From Cristatella mucedo (lineage: Eukaryota; Bryozoa; Phylactolaemata; Cristatellidae): a stretch of DNA of 64,000 nucleotides. The notes beneath the pieces are model-generated. The model was given only the letters and a program-made list of their open reading frames with translations, did no database searches and was not told where the DNA came from. This document shows positions 37,001-49,000 of the stretch, piece by piece. The position numbers and the translations under genes were made by a program. The DNA lies in assembly GCA_009760855.2 (NCBI GenBank), contig WPIO01000156.1:565501-629500 (forward strand). The letters run 5' to 3'. Each line of letters begins with the position of its first letter. The first letter of the stretch is position 1.

Positions 37001-40000
37001 GCTAAGCTAAGCATTTTCTTTTTGTGATATCCAAGACGGAACTACTACAGGATATGCTGTAGTACTTTTTATCTATCTTTGATACGATACGGATTATATT
37101 CCAAGCTTAACTTGATTCATTACATTTATCTGTAGGTCCACGCAAAAGCAATGTCATGTTTCACTTAAATCCTTAATTCCAAAGCTTTGGAAAATTCATC
37201 AAAAAGCTATTTATCTTGGAACATTTATAGGAAGCCGGTTTCAGCTTGAGATCCCTTCAGTTCGTGAATATTTTTTGATAAATATATTTTTCTTACTCTT
37301 CACGATGGCAATCGATTGGCATACTACGGTCGGTGATTCGTTATTGCCTGCTGCTAATGGTGGCATTGGTAGACTTTATATCAATTCTACTAACACATAA
37401 ATGAGGGTTTTAAATCAGCAGATACTTTATTTTATTTGTTTTTGCCCTTCGTAAATTCGCCAATGAAATGGTGTAAACTTGCTCACGGAGAAAATATGAC
37501 CTGTTAGTCGGACCGAAATTGAAGTTATCACTCGGTTATCTCAATCCCTTCATCTCGGAAGCATCACAACTATGAGGCTACCTGCTTCACACAAAATTCG
37601 CCTAATATAAACCAGGAAGTGATATAATTTTGAAGTAGACTGCATCTCTTATAGGCTGACCCCATGTGTGTCATCCCTAACCAAGTAATTGGTGTTGTTA
37701 ATTGAGCTTGCTACCCCGAACCATATGATCGTGCTTCCTTAGCAGCTAATTCAATGTATCTAGAAATAGATTGAATTATCTTAGGGCACTTTATTACATT
37801 TCTTATTACTATTACTATTACCTCTGTATGTAACTCTAACATGACACGAGAAATAATCTGCATTCCGAAGAACGTTTTAAGTGAGACCGCTCACAACCTA
37901 ACCGAAATTTACCGAGTGAGCATACGGTAGCCAACATTTCACGTTATTTTACAAAGAGAAAAGGGCCAGCATAGATGCATCTGGAGTGGGACAAGTGACG
38001 CTGAAATTCGATACTCTGGGTGGCTGGATAGGACGAGCCACAGTCGGCATCAGCTTGGTAGATCGTGTTGCATAAGAATCGTGGCAAAGACATTACATTC
38101 TAGTATCTGCAGAACAAAAGCTTATGTATTCGATTGGTTTTTAAGCACGTACATGGCAGGCGTGATTCAGCTGTATTTCTTTGGTGGTGCTGCTAAGTAT
38201 GCTGGATCATTTTCAACCTGTTTGCGCCCTCAGGTCCTGTGTGGACAATAAATTAGCTGTCCCATTCCTCCGCTTAAAGACAGTTGGCGACTGAAGCTTT
38301 CGCTCTGCAGGTCCTAGACTGTGGAACTCGCTTCCACAATTCTTACGCAACGACAACTACTCTCCTACTGCTAACCATGGCACATCCTTTTCTGCGGTCC
38401 TGAGCTGCTACTTCTATGCTACTCACTACCTCAACTTCTCTCCTGACTCTGCTGTGCTTCCCACTTTCTCTTTGTTGCGTGAGACGAAGTCTGTTGGGTA
38501 CCGAATGCGTACCGAAAGCTGCTTAGGCTGTGAGTGGGCTATACAAAACTCTCCTGCGTAACACCCACATGGTCTTTATGACTTTGTGGAGTTACAGACG
38601 GAGATACATTACATTGCATTACATTTTATCAGACCTGTTCCTTAACAAATGCAAATTGTAAATAATGAAATTAAAAGCTTCTTCTTCCTTACGCTCCCAA
38701 ATAACGGGGAGGTATTACCTGATAATTTTGAGGTGACAGATTGATATAAATAGTAGCGAATATCCAGCTGCTGATTTTATATGAGCCCAACTGTTTTCCC
38801 TTCGAAGGATAGTCTCTGCAAAGGTATGTGCATAATTCGTCTCCCGAAAAATATAATGTACGTATTTGCATATTTATCTCCATCCGTAACTTCACACAGC
38901 CACAGAGAGTATGTGGGTGCAATGTTGGGGAGTTTAGTTTAGTTTAGTTTAGTTTATCATACACCAAGACGGAAAATCTAGTGGGCTCTGGTGTCATCAC
39001 TACTTTGAACTACCCAGAATATTACCCAAAACATATCAATTGTTATTGTAATCTGATGCCAAATACATTGGAAGATATTGTGAGAATAACCTTTAAATAG
39101 CGAATTTCAACCCTGAGCTGCAGTATGCATTCTGTAGCCAATAGTCTTTATTTCACAAAACTAAGAGAAAGTAAGAAAAATTGCTGAGTTTTAACAGCAG
39201 CTTAGGTAGTGGTGAAAGTAGCTACTCAGTGCAGGTCACAGTCGGCCACAGGATAGTAGATGCCGTAGATCGCACCATCAGAAAACGAGTTCTCTATATG
39301 TGCACATACCATTTTCCATCGACGAAGCCTTACTGAATGGTTAGTGGGCGCATGCTCTGTTAAAGAAAGCAGAGCCTTATTAAAGGTGGCATGCACATCA
39401 TCAGTACGCCTAAGCACGCCCAGACCGAACAAGACTAAGCAACGCAATGCAGCAATAAACAGAGGCGTTTTTAGAATTTTTTTTAAATGCCGTCAATTCA
39501 CAGGATGTTGCGACGACAGTCGGAAGTGAGTTCCAGGCTTTGCGTACTTACGAACTAACGACATGGTCTATAAATGATTTTCGGTTCATATAAAATATAT
39601 CGGTTTGTGATTTCATTTAATTTTTTTGGTGGTGCTATGATCGGCCTGGTTGCTGAGTACATCTGATAGGTTGTCCGGAGCCTTTGCATGAAGGAACATG
39701 AAAGTGTGGAAGAAGTTCGTGAAGTTAACATGCTGCTTGACTGGGAATAAGTTCTGGTTGGCGAGAAGTTGTGTATTGAGGCAAATGTAATGCACACAAC
39801 AAGCAAACCAAGCTTCAAAGTTTAGTACCAACTGTGAACGAGTTATTGGACATGCCACTAGACCAGCAAGCAGTGTGCTACGACAGTCGAGACGTGACGT
39901 CACGAATACATGGACCATTTTTGCTGTAGTATCTCTGTCTATGTATGCTCGAATGTTACAGTCGTATCTAGCTAACATTAGGTGGAATCGGCAGTGAAGA

Positions 40001-43000
40001 TAGAGCTGATTTGGTCGGCTAATACAAGATAACTTTGGAAAAGAACACTTATATTTCGTGATGGTGAACACGGGATATCCTCTAATTGCCAATTTGGATT
40101 GCTAGGCTTTCCAAATAATAAATCCCACTTAGATTGCCATTAGATTGTAAGGTATTTTTAACATTATTAAATTAAATGATATTTTTTGCAATTCATAGAA
40201 ATGCCATCAATAATCAATGCCCATTTGGTCAAAATTGTATAGCCAGCAGCCCTGAGATAGATAAATGAAAGATCTTACATCTTGCCCAAAGAGAACCTGA
40301 GGGCATGAGGAGGATGAACTCATTGCCATATTTGTGTATGCTATGGATGATACAAGTCGTGGCGGGTATTGTGTATCGGCCTAAGAAATATGCTCTGTAT
40401 TCGTTGATATACCGGCAGCGATGCAAGCCATTTCACCAAATAATATAGTTAGACCTGAAGGATCTTTAAACTAAACTTGCAGCCGTATTCTTCACCAAAT
40501 GCAATCGCCTATGTATTTTTTGGTAGCCCAGCTAAAGATTAATTTCAATAACAGTGACATTAACAATCTGCTTATGCGTGCTGACACCGTGCATGCTGCC
40601 ACTCACCACACTTGCATGCTGACCCTGTGCGTGTCATGTATAGCCGTGTTATTATTGTTGTATATTGAGCATTCTACCACCAAACCGTTCGATTGTGTTT
40701 CTTTTGTAGGAAATGTAAAGCACATAGAAAGGAATTGAGTTCTCTTAGAGCGATGTTTCAAGAGTTTCATTATTATTGTTGGCCTTAACATTAAACTAAC
40801 TGATGCAAAATCAGTTATCTACCTACGCTATTGGCATGCTTTCAAAAAAGACTGTTCCTAATCTTCCTAATAGGTATCGGATGTGATGGCTATCCTTTTA
40901 GGCATTTATATTGAAGCCTTTAAAACTTAGGAAGTATTTAAAGGCACTGGCTAAATTGTAAGCATAATTTGATCGTTGCATAACAGCATCATATATTAGA
41001 AAAATAACAAGGTTTTCTAGTCCAGTCACTCATTTGAAGTGTCGAATGATTAGCAGCTCCGTTTAATTGTGGCTTATTTTAAGGTAATGTCCATGATCTA
41101 ATGTATGCAACAAAAGCATGAATTTGATCGCTGCATAAATTGCCGACGGTTTGAAAGATAAAAGCAACTGAAAACCGTCAGTTTAAAAAGCATCTGTGTG
41201 GAGTTGACAGTTACTTACAATGAGTCTGCCAAAATCTCTTTCAATTGATATTCCTTAAAGAACTGACAGCAAGGAATTGAAAAGAGCCCAATTATTTTCA
41301 CTGTCCTATCAAAGGTCCGGGCATGCTTCTAATTTTATCATAACACACTTACCTTTTAACAGGTAAAATGCTTAGCGATGGTTTTGTATTGCATGCTCAG
41401 TCAGTTCATGAGCTGCATGATGGAAATAACCCACGTACAAAGCAGGTGAGTAGATTCATACATTTTCTTGAAAAAATATTGTTTTAATGTCATCTAGAAT
41501 TGTTAATGACTCTTGATTACCTTTTCCTGATAGCATCATACACCAAGACGGAAAATCTAGTGGGCTCTGGTGTCATCACTACTCTGAACTACCCACAATA
41601 TTACCCAAAACACATCAATTGTTATTGGAATCTGATGCCAAATACATTGGGAGATATTGTGAGGATAACCTTTGAAGTTTACGAAATTGGCGAACCGAGC
41701 TCTATTTCTATATATGACAATGCTGGACGATATTTATATTGGTAATTGATATTGCCACTGTTTAAATTGATTCTAAAATTATATCTCTTAAGGCCATTAA
41801 GTGCAGATTGACTTCTTGTAGGTACGGTTATATGAAGCAGCCATCATTTATTGATCTTAGTGGTGGAGGAAGTTTAGTCTTCCGTCCAAGCGGACAAGCG
41901 GGTCATAAAGGAATCAGTGCAAATTTTACTTCTTTAGGTAAGTTTATCTCATATAGTTTTATTTGCATGACGAGAGGCGGCGCTCTTATTTGATTCCTCT
42001 ATATTTGTATTCATGAATTTCCTAAAGCGGAATCCTAATTTACTTTATCCCCATTAATCAGTCAACAGTGTGAGTAGCCAGTGTTTCCTAAGTATCGCAT
42101 AAACATACCCAACTAGTGGCTAGCACAGAAGGCAGCCTGGTTTCTGATGCTAACAAGCTTAAATCTTACATAAGTGTGCCATTGTTTACATCCAAGTGTA
42201 CTCTCGATGAAAGCGCGATCTATATTACTTACTACAATTATTTATTAATATAAACATTTTCATTTCGATTAAATTTAAGAGATTAGTAAATATACAGCTG
42301 ATAAAATAATTATGATTTCAACTCTAGTTCACGATAGAACAATGCATTAAAAAACCAACTAATCTTTTTCTGTACTTTTTTCAGGTTTAGTAATCATTGA
42401 TATAGGATATTTTCTCAAGGCCAAAAAAATCACGTGTGGTTTTTTCGGTATTTTTCAAGTGAATTTGGAAATTTAGAGCTAATTAAGAAAGTACGGTATA
42501 TTAATATAGTACAGCTTTTAAAATCGTACCATTTAGGCATTACCAGCAGCATGAACGCTGCCGGTTAAGTCCAGTGATAAACATCCTCGCCTAGTGCCGA
42601 GATTGAAGGTAAATACACCTGTACACTAAGGTTGTGGGCTCGAGGCCCCTGGCATACGTGAAGCATCTAAATGGAAATTCGGTTCACATCGGGTGCTATG
42701 GAAAAGAATATTATAGAAATTAATTGAAATAACTGCATGAGAGGTCGTCTCGCTCAACAAAGCATGTTTACAAATTCTTAATGAAAACCCGCCAGCGAAA
42801 CAACCACAACTACTCTGCACCGTCAGTCACTGACAAAGCCACTGGGCTTAATTAGCAGCCAATTTTTTTTTTCTTAAGTGCCTTACGGTACGCATATTTA
42901 CGGAAATACGATTTGAGCAGTTCTAGATGCTACATGGCTTAAAATTGGGAAAACCAAATGTACTGCATCTGTACCTATGAAATACACAAAGTAGCAGCTG

Positions 43001-46000
43001 CCTGTATTTATAGTGCTGAATTTAGCTAAATAAATAAAGCGTCACACCACTTACATTCAAATGTAATCTTATTCAACCATACCATTCGAATGTAGCGGCT
43101 TTCAGATCACTAAATGTAGAGCATTCCATACAAGTAAACCGGAACAGAGAACAATCTCTTAAGTTTTTGTTTAATTCTTACATTTCTTGCACTAATTTTT
43201 CAGGAGCTTTAGCTTTATAAAATGTGGTCATTGACATACCCTATGTAGCTATCGAATTTTGGATGGATGTATGTCGGCATATAACTTGCAACTATTTAAT
43301 TAAATTAAACTCACACAAATCCCAACAATTCAAACTTTTATAATACAAGTGAAAAGACTTTAAAAGCAGTCTTCATCGAGGAAAACGCGACTTAAAGTAA
43401 GCCTTATCGTCGGGCTAAGCAATCTTGTCAGGCACTGCTACGAAATGCTTTTCTCGTAATTTGTGACCATTTATCAGCAGTATTAGTAGGAACTCACCTT
43501 GCATTGTCATCACAATTGGTTGCCAATGCCAAGGTTTAGGCGTTAATCTATCAAATAAATCTTCAGCGTCTGTCCAGTGCAGTTTTTCAGCTTTTCCGAG
43601 CTGGAAGCAGGTGAAATAGAGCGTAAGTTCAATTTGGTTCAGCGTTCACACAAAGTGAGAGTACTAAAATGCTACACAGTATGGAAAGCCTGAAGCTGCT
43701 GCTTACAGCTCAACTCTGATGGGCCTGCCCAATACTAGCAAGATCCAAACTAGAAATATAATTGAACTCAAATTTATTTTTGGTGGTAAATTATTGTACT
43801 CATCCTTGTTCTGTTCTCACCAATCATCCTGTCTGTCATTAATGTATATGTATAATCTCTTGTCGTGAGCTATCCGAGGCCTTGACACGTGTTTAGCTCA
43901 GACGTCCCCAACTGCCAGGCTATGAGCCATAAGTGTGATGCAAATCTGTTAGCTTGCAGTAGTTCCTGAGGACTAACATGAGATGCGCAATCGAAAAAAC
44001 GAGGAAATTCTCTGGGTAAAGTAAAAGGTGATCTTGCTGTAATGACATAATAAAAACAGGTCAGTATTGACCGGAAATGCGGAACCAGACTTTCAGTGCA
44101 TAGGACCTGGAGGCTTGGTCACGAAATCGATTCAACTTGCTGCGAGATTTAAAACAGCCTTTATGTTGAGGATTGGATGGTCGGAGAGCACAACTGCTGC
44201 ACAATGAGTTCACGTTTATAGGTCGACTAATCCCAGTGAGTAAAGCAACCTGTATGCAAGACAGCTGATCAGTCGGAGCCAGAATAGTGAGCTGTTAATT
44301 TTTTCATCGGCAGAAAGCGATTGACGGCAAAGGCGTCCATCCATTGATAATGAAGTTTAAGTTTTATAATTTAAAATCACTGCCAAAAACTCGGTAAATA
44401 GTTTTCATGTTTTATTCCTGAATGAACGGATTTGATTTTGCTATGCTCAATAGACTAAAGTAGGCCCAGTAGGCAGTGGACGAGATTTGACACGATTCGA
44501 AGTATTGAATCCACTGAAACATTTCTCAGATAAGGAAAGATTAGGCAACTCTCGTGCTAGAAGTTAGTCTTCTTATTGAATAGTGCCGTGTCAAAATTAG
44601 CAAAAATTACAGCAGTAACAGAATCGGCTACAGTTGCCACCCAAGGAGGAAGTGTGGGAATATCGCCACCATTCTGTCAGTTCAAGCTACAGAATCAAGC
44701 ATTTGAAATGTATATCAGGAATGCAATTTCTGAAGAGAAATCTCAGTTCCTAGTTTCCAAATGTAAATTGTGTACGAGTTATAATCATGATTAATTAATC
44801 AAGGCCTGCACCTCAATTATATCGGTCACATGCTGGACCACCTGAAGATCTTAACACCATCCACATCATGCCCATTTCAATCTCTAAAATTACCTTTATT
44901 TTATTTCGGTGTCGTAGTACTACACTTCTTACTTGTACGGTCAGAAAGCTGCAATAGCATTTATTTCCGAATTCGCTTCCTTAAACGCTTGATTTGGATG
45001 TCGCCTATGTCGATTAAAAACAATTCCGCTCTCAATTAATCTTTACCTTAACCAAGATAGATATTAACTCCTGTGTCCATCGTGCTATACCTTAGCGATT
45101 ATTCCATAGTTACTACACATGACTATTGTTCAATAACTCACTTAACGTTAAGTAGCACTGTATTGCCATTTGATAAGGTTCAGTTAGGCACTGATTTTTA
45201 GTTCCACGAAGTGCGATAACCATTGTTTGTAGTTTCAACTGTTTGTAGAACCAGCAAATAAATCAGTTCTCAGGCTCCTTTTACTTTATTTATTTTTTCT
45301 GGTAAATTTTGTGAACTCTTGTGCATGGGCTCTGAAACTATGTTCTGTACTTGAATTAACTCTGTGGTCATAGCTAGTCCTCATCCTTAAAGGTTTTTGA
45401 TCTACAAACGTGCAGCTATCCTACTGTAGCCAGACCTTTTGCTTGACATGTGGACGGAAATTAGCAGACAAGTAATTTGCAAGTTTTATTATTTAATGTT
45501 ACAGCATAAGTAAATCACGTCACCCCAGCAACTCATGTGCAGTAGAACTGCTTATCGTTCCTTTAGATGACTCTTGCATGTCTCTGTCATTGTCTGTGAC
45601 CTGTTGAGAAGCTATTTTTTGCTATACGTACCGTCATTTATTTTTACCGAGAGTCATGAATTGGCTGATTTAACGTGAAATCCTTACAACATGCGATTTC
45701 TCATGGTCTAACTTTTTTCCGGAGCTTTTTCCTAAACAAATAGATACTGTGTAATTTCACACCAGCGTTGAAGCAGCTACCGCCCTTTAGAGGATTAGCA
45801 AGTTGAAACTTTTAGAACTGGGATATAAATGCTGAGAAAGAGCATTGTACATGCCAATGAATGTACCTTAGGCTGGCCAGCCAAGAGATCTAGTACTTAT
45901 GGTTTTAATGGAGATTAATTTGTTAGCTGTGCTTCTTATCCCTGCAATAAGGTACTCCCACTTGATGGCCCAGGACGAGGAGACTGTATCCACCGAATCC

Positions 46001-49000
46001 TTGTTTGTCACAGCAAGCGACAATTAAAGTCACTATTGATATTCTGTCGGCGTAAAAGTGAAACTGTAGAATATTCTAGCTATTGATCGATCGCGTTCTA
46101 TTTCTCCGGCTGAAATTGACCTTTTATATTTCACAGTGCATTCATTTTATCTAAGATTTGAAGAATAACAAGTAAATTTGCAGGTAGGGGCTTCTCGGCT
46201 TCAGCACTGAATCTTAACTCAGTGACTGAAGCACATATTAACTCTCTCCTTAATTTCGTATCAAAGCTCTTATTTAACATACTTTATGCAGGTATACCTT
46301 AGCTTTGAACTTCACAAATGCTCATTCGGACTTGTATTGTAGAAATATTAAAGTTTGGCAGAGCAAACCGATATTTAAGCATTCAAATACTCGTTCGCTT
46401 TTTCTTAGTATGATCTGCAATTATCTGTACCGAAATACGAAGGTACTGGGATGATATGGTAAACGGAGTCACAAGCAAGAAGAACTGCTAAGAGTCATCG
46501 GCTATTATCCGCCTCTTTTGAAGCTATAAATTACTATTGGAATTCATTAAGGAATGTGTACCGTTATCAGCATCAAGCAATTGTTCAATTGTTAAACATA
46601 TTTCAATATATATGGTATATATTAGCTATGGTGCTTGATAATCCATGAGCTCTCACACTTATATTGAGCCTATGAATTTCATTAAAATATAGATGAAGGC
46701 CTTACATATTATTTTTTATTTTTTTATTACTTTATGCCTATTCAGGTGAGGAGAAAACTCTCAGTAATTGAAAGGGATAATAACTTAATCCAGACTTGGG
46801 GGCAATCAATTTGAGGATTTGCCAGTCATATATTTGTGCCATCTGTGCGTTTTTCAGCTATCGCCCTTCGATGATTTTCAATTGTAACTTAACAGCTATT
46901 TGCCACGGATACACATTAGTTTCTTGGGATTAACAGTTTACGGAAAATAAAAGGCAAACTAAATATGACAGCTGAGATGTAGTAAAAACAGCAACGGACT
47001 TTTTTGCTGAATTCGAACCGTTAATAATACAGTGGCAATAACTATGTACAACACTCTAACTAATTTATTTCATTTGCAGCTATGAAAGGAAAAAAATGAA
47101 AAAGAGGAGAAAACGCATTTAAAAGTAAAAGCATGTGTGAGCTTATATTGGTCTAGCATATCCGTGCTTAAAGCACCCTACAGCCCTAATAATGACACAT
47201 AATCATGCATAGGTGAGCAGATAACGGAAAAACAACTTTTTCTATGGACAATGGGGAATTATAGCCTATGGCTTCCACCAAAGTCCATGTAGCATACCGT
47301 TTCGCTAAGCAAAGCCAATCAAAATAGTTTACCCTAGCAATTCAGAGGATATGGCAGCCCGTTATCTTTTGCTACTTTCAAATTGTGTCAAATCTGGTGA
47401 AAGTGGGTGCCTATTGATAGATTCCTATTGATGGATGCCTAATCTTAAGGAAATGGTGACTAGTGGTACTTGTTTCGTCACTGTAACTTTTGCAATTTTT
47501 CAGTGCACTGTGCGACGTCTGCTAATGACTTCACATTTTTAATTTGAGATTTAATCTAGAGGTTTAATCTAACTTCTAGAACCTCTCACAGAATCCGAAT
47601 GCCATCTGAATAACAATTTCTGGTGCAGTGTCAGCCGAAAGTGCATACACCGAAGTTGGCTTTGCGACAGATATGTTGATTGCATACACAAAGAAGATAT
47701 GGATAGTTGTCCATATGCCTCGACAGTATGGACTTTTGGTAAGCTTCTATCTGAGATTTGTCTTCAATGTGCTATTCCTTTAGAAATAATTGGAATAAAT
47801 ATCTGCTAAAACGTCTTCTTGGCTTTAGGTGTGACTGCAATGTACATATATCATTATATCTTGATTTAAAATCTGGGATCCCTCACTACTTTTACAGAAG
47901 CATCTGTGAATGCATTATTTAACAATATTAAGGTCGTGGTTATTTGACCAATACCTCTAAATAAATTCTCTTGGGTGCCTATCTATAAAGGTAGTGGCAT
48001 TCTCGCTTGAATGTCCGTGAAACTGTCTCCTTGATTACAGCATGACTTGACTTGGTCGGCCTCAAATTATGAAAATGGAGCAAGTTTGTCATAACTATGT
48101 AATGAGAAAAGTGAAACCACAACATAAAATGTAAGCTCTTACATTTCAACCTGTTGTGGGCCTTATTCCGTTAAAATGATTGGACCTCAGCCAATCGCAC
48201 AGTGCCCCACCAGCTTAAACCGGCTGCTCCTATTCTCTTTGCAAATACAATTTATAATCTTGGGCTTGTCTGAAGAATCCGATAAAGAATAGAAATAATT
48301 GTACACTAGATCAAGCACGTAAGAGAAATCAATCTCTTTCTAGGCGCTTTAAATTTGCTGCAAAAGAACCACAATATAAACCACTAAGAGCCACAGCTAT
48401 TTAAATGCTGCTGTGAGAGTAAACTTGGGTTACGAAAATGTACTGAACATTAAAATGGGAGTTGCCTGCTCTAAAATGTTCCGAAATTTTTATAATAAGC
48501 CCTAGTCTTAAGCAAACAGTCACTATCGTGGCAAGATGCGTATTTATTATTCCGGCTAAAAGAGAGTAACCTCGCTAGGTAGACTAAGGTGAAAAGCTAA
48601 TTTCAATGGACAGTGGTCGTGTAATGGTAGCATGGATTCAATGTGCTAACTTCGAAGTTCCCAGCCAGAGTTGTCATTATTCCTGAAAATAATCACTGAA
48701 AACGTTTCTTCAAGTAAGTAAGAAAAATATGAAACTTGTTTTTGAAAGCAGATTGGTAAAGTTAATAACTTCGGTCATCTACTCTTCACTAACAACTAAC
48801 TACTGCTCATGCCACTCTTCGCATGTGATCCCAAATAAAGCCTGAAGAAACTAAGGACATGATAGCGGGTTATAATATGAAATAAATATGAAGACATTTA
48901 GAAGATTATATGAATCGAGGCATTTATTTTTTAAAGCCCCTTCAATGGAGCAATAACAAATGACATGCCTAACTTTTATATTAATATACTTTTGGAGTGG

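Larger units (their letters stand above)
38865..39336 (-). mobile_element. LINE-B antisense copy carrying the exon-4 fragment
   Basis: 38871-38930 (ATCTCCATCCGTAACTTCAC, GTATGTGGGTGC) is the reversed LINE-B 3' end. After the AGTTT run and exon copy it resumes at about 39110 (CCTGAGCTGCAGTATGCATT, TGTAGCCAATAGTC) in the expected LINE-B order, to about 39250. Confidence 0.75.

Noticed and set aside
41363-41445. Extra coding exon of the CUB gene
   Set aside because: Splice sites look good, but it shifts the frame and gives an immediate stop in exon 4. Kept only as a possible alternative exon.
44576-44794. 72-codon open frame inside intron 5
   Set aside because: No phase-compatible splice sites or known domain.
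48609-48670. Possible tRNA gene (GTGTAATGGTAGCATGG phrase)
   Set aside because: No complete acceptor stem or proper B box could be found; more likely a decayed SINE head or chance.
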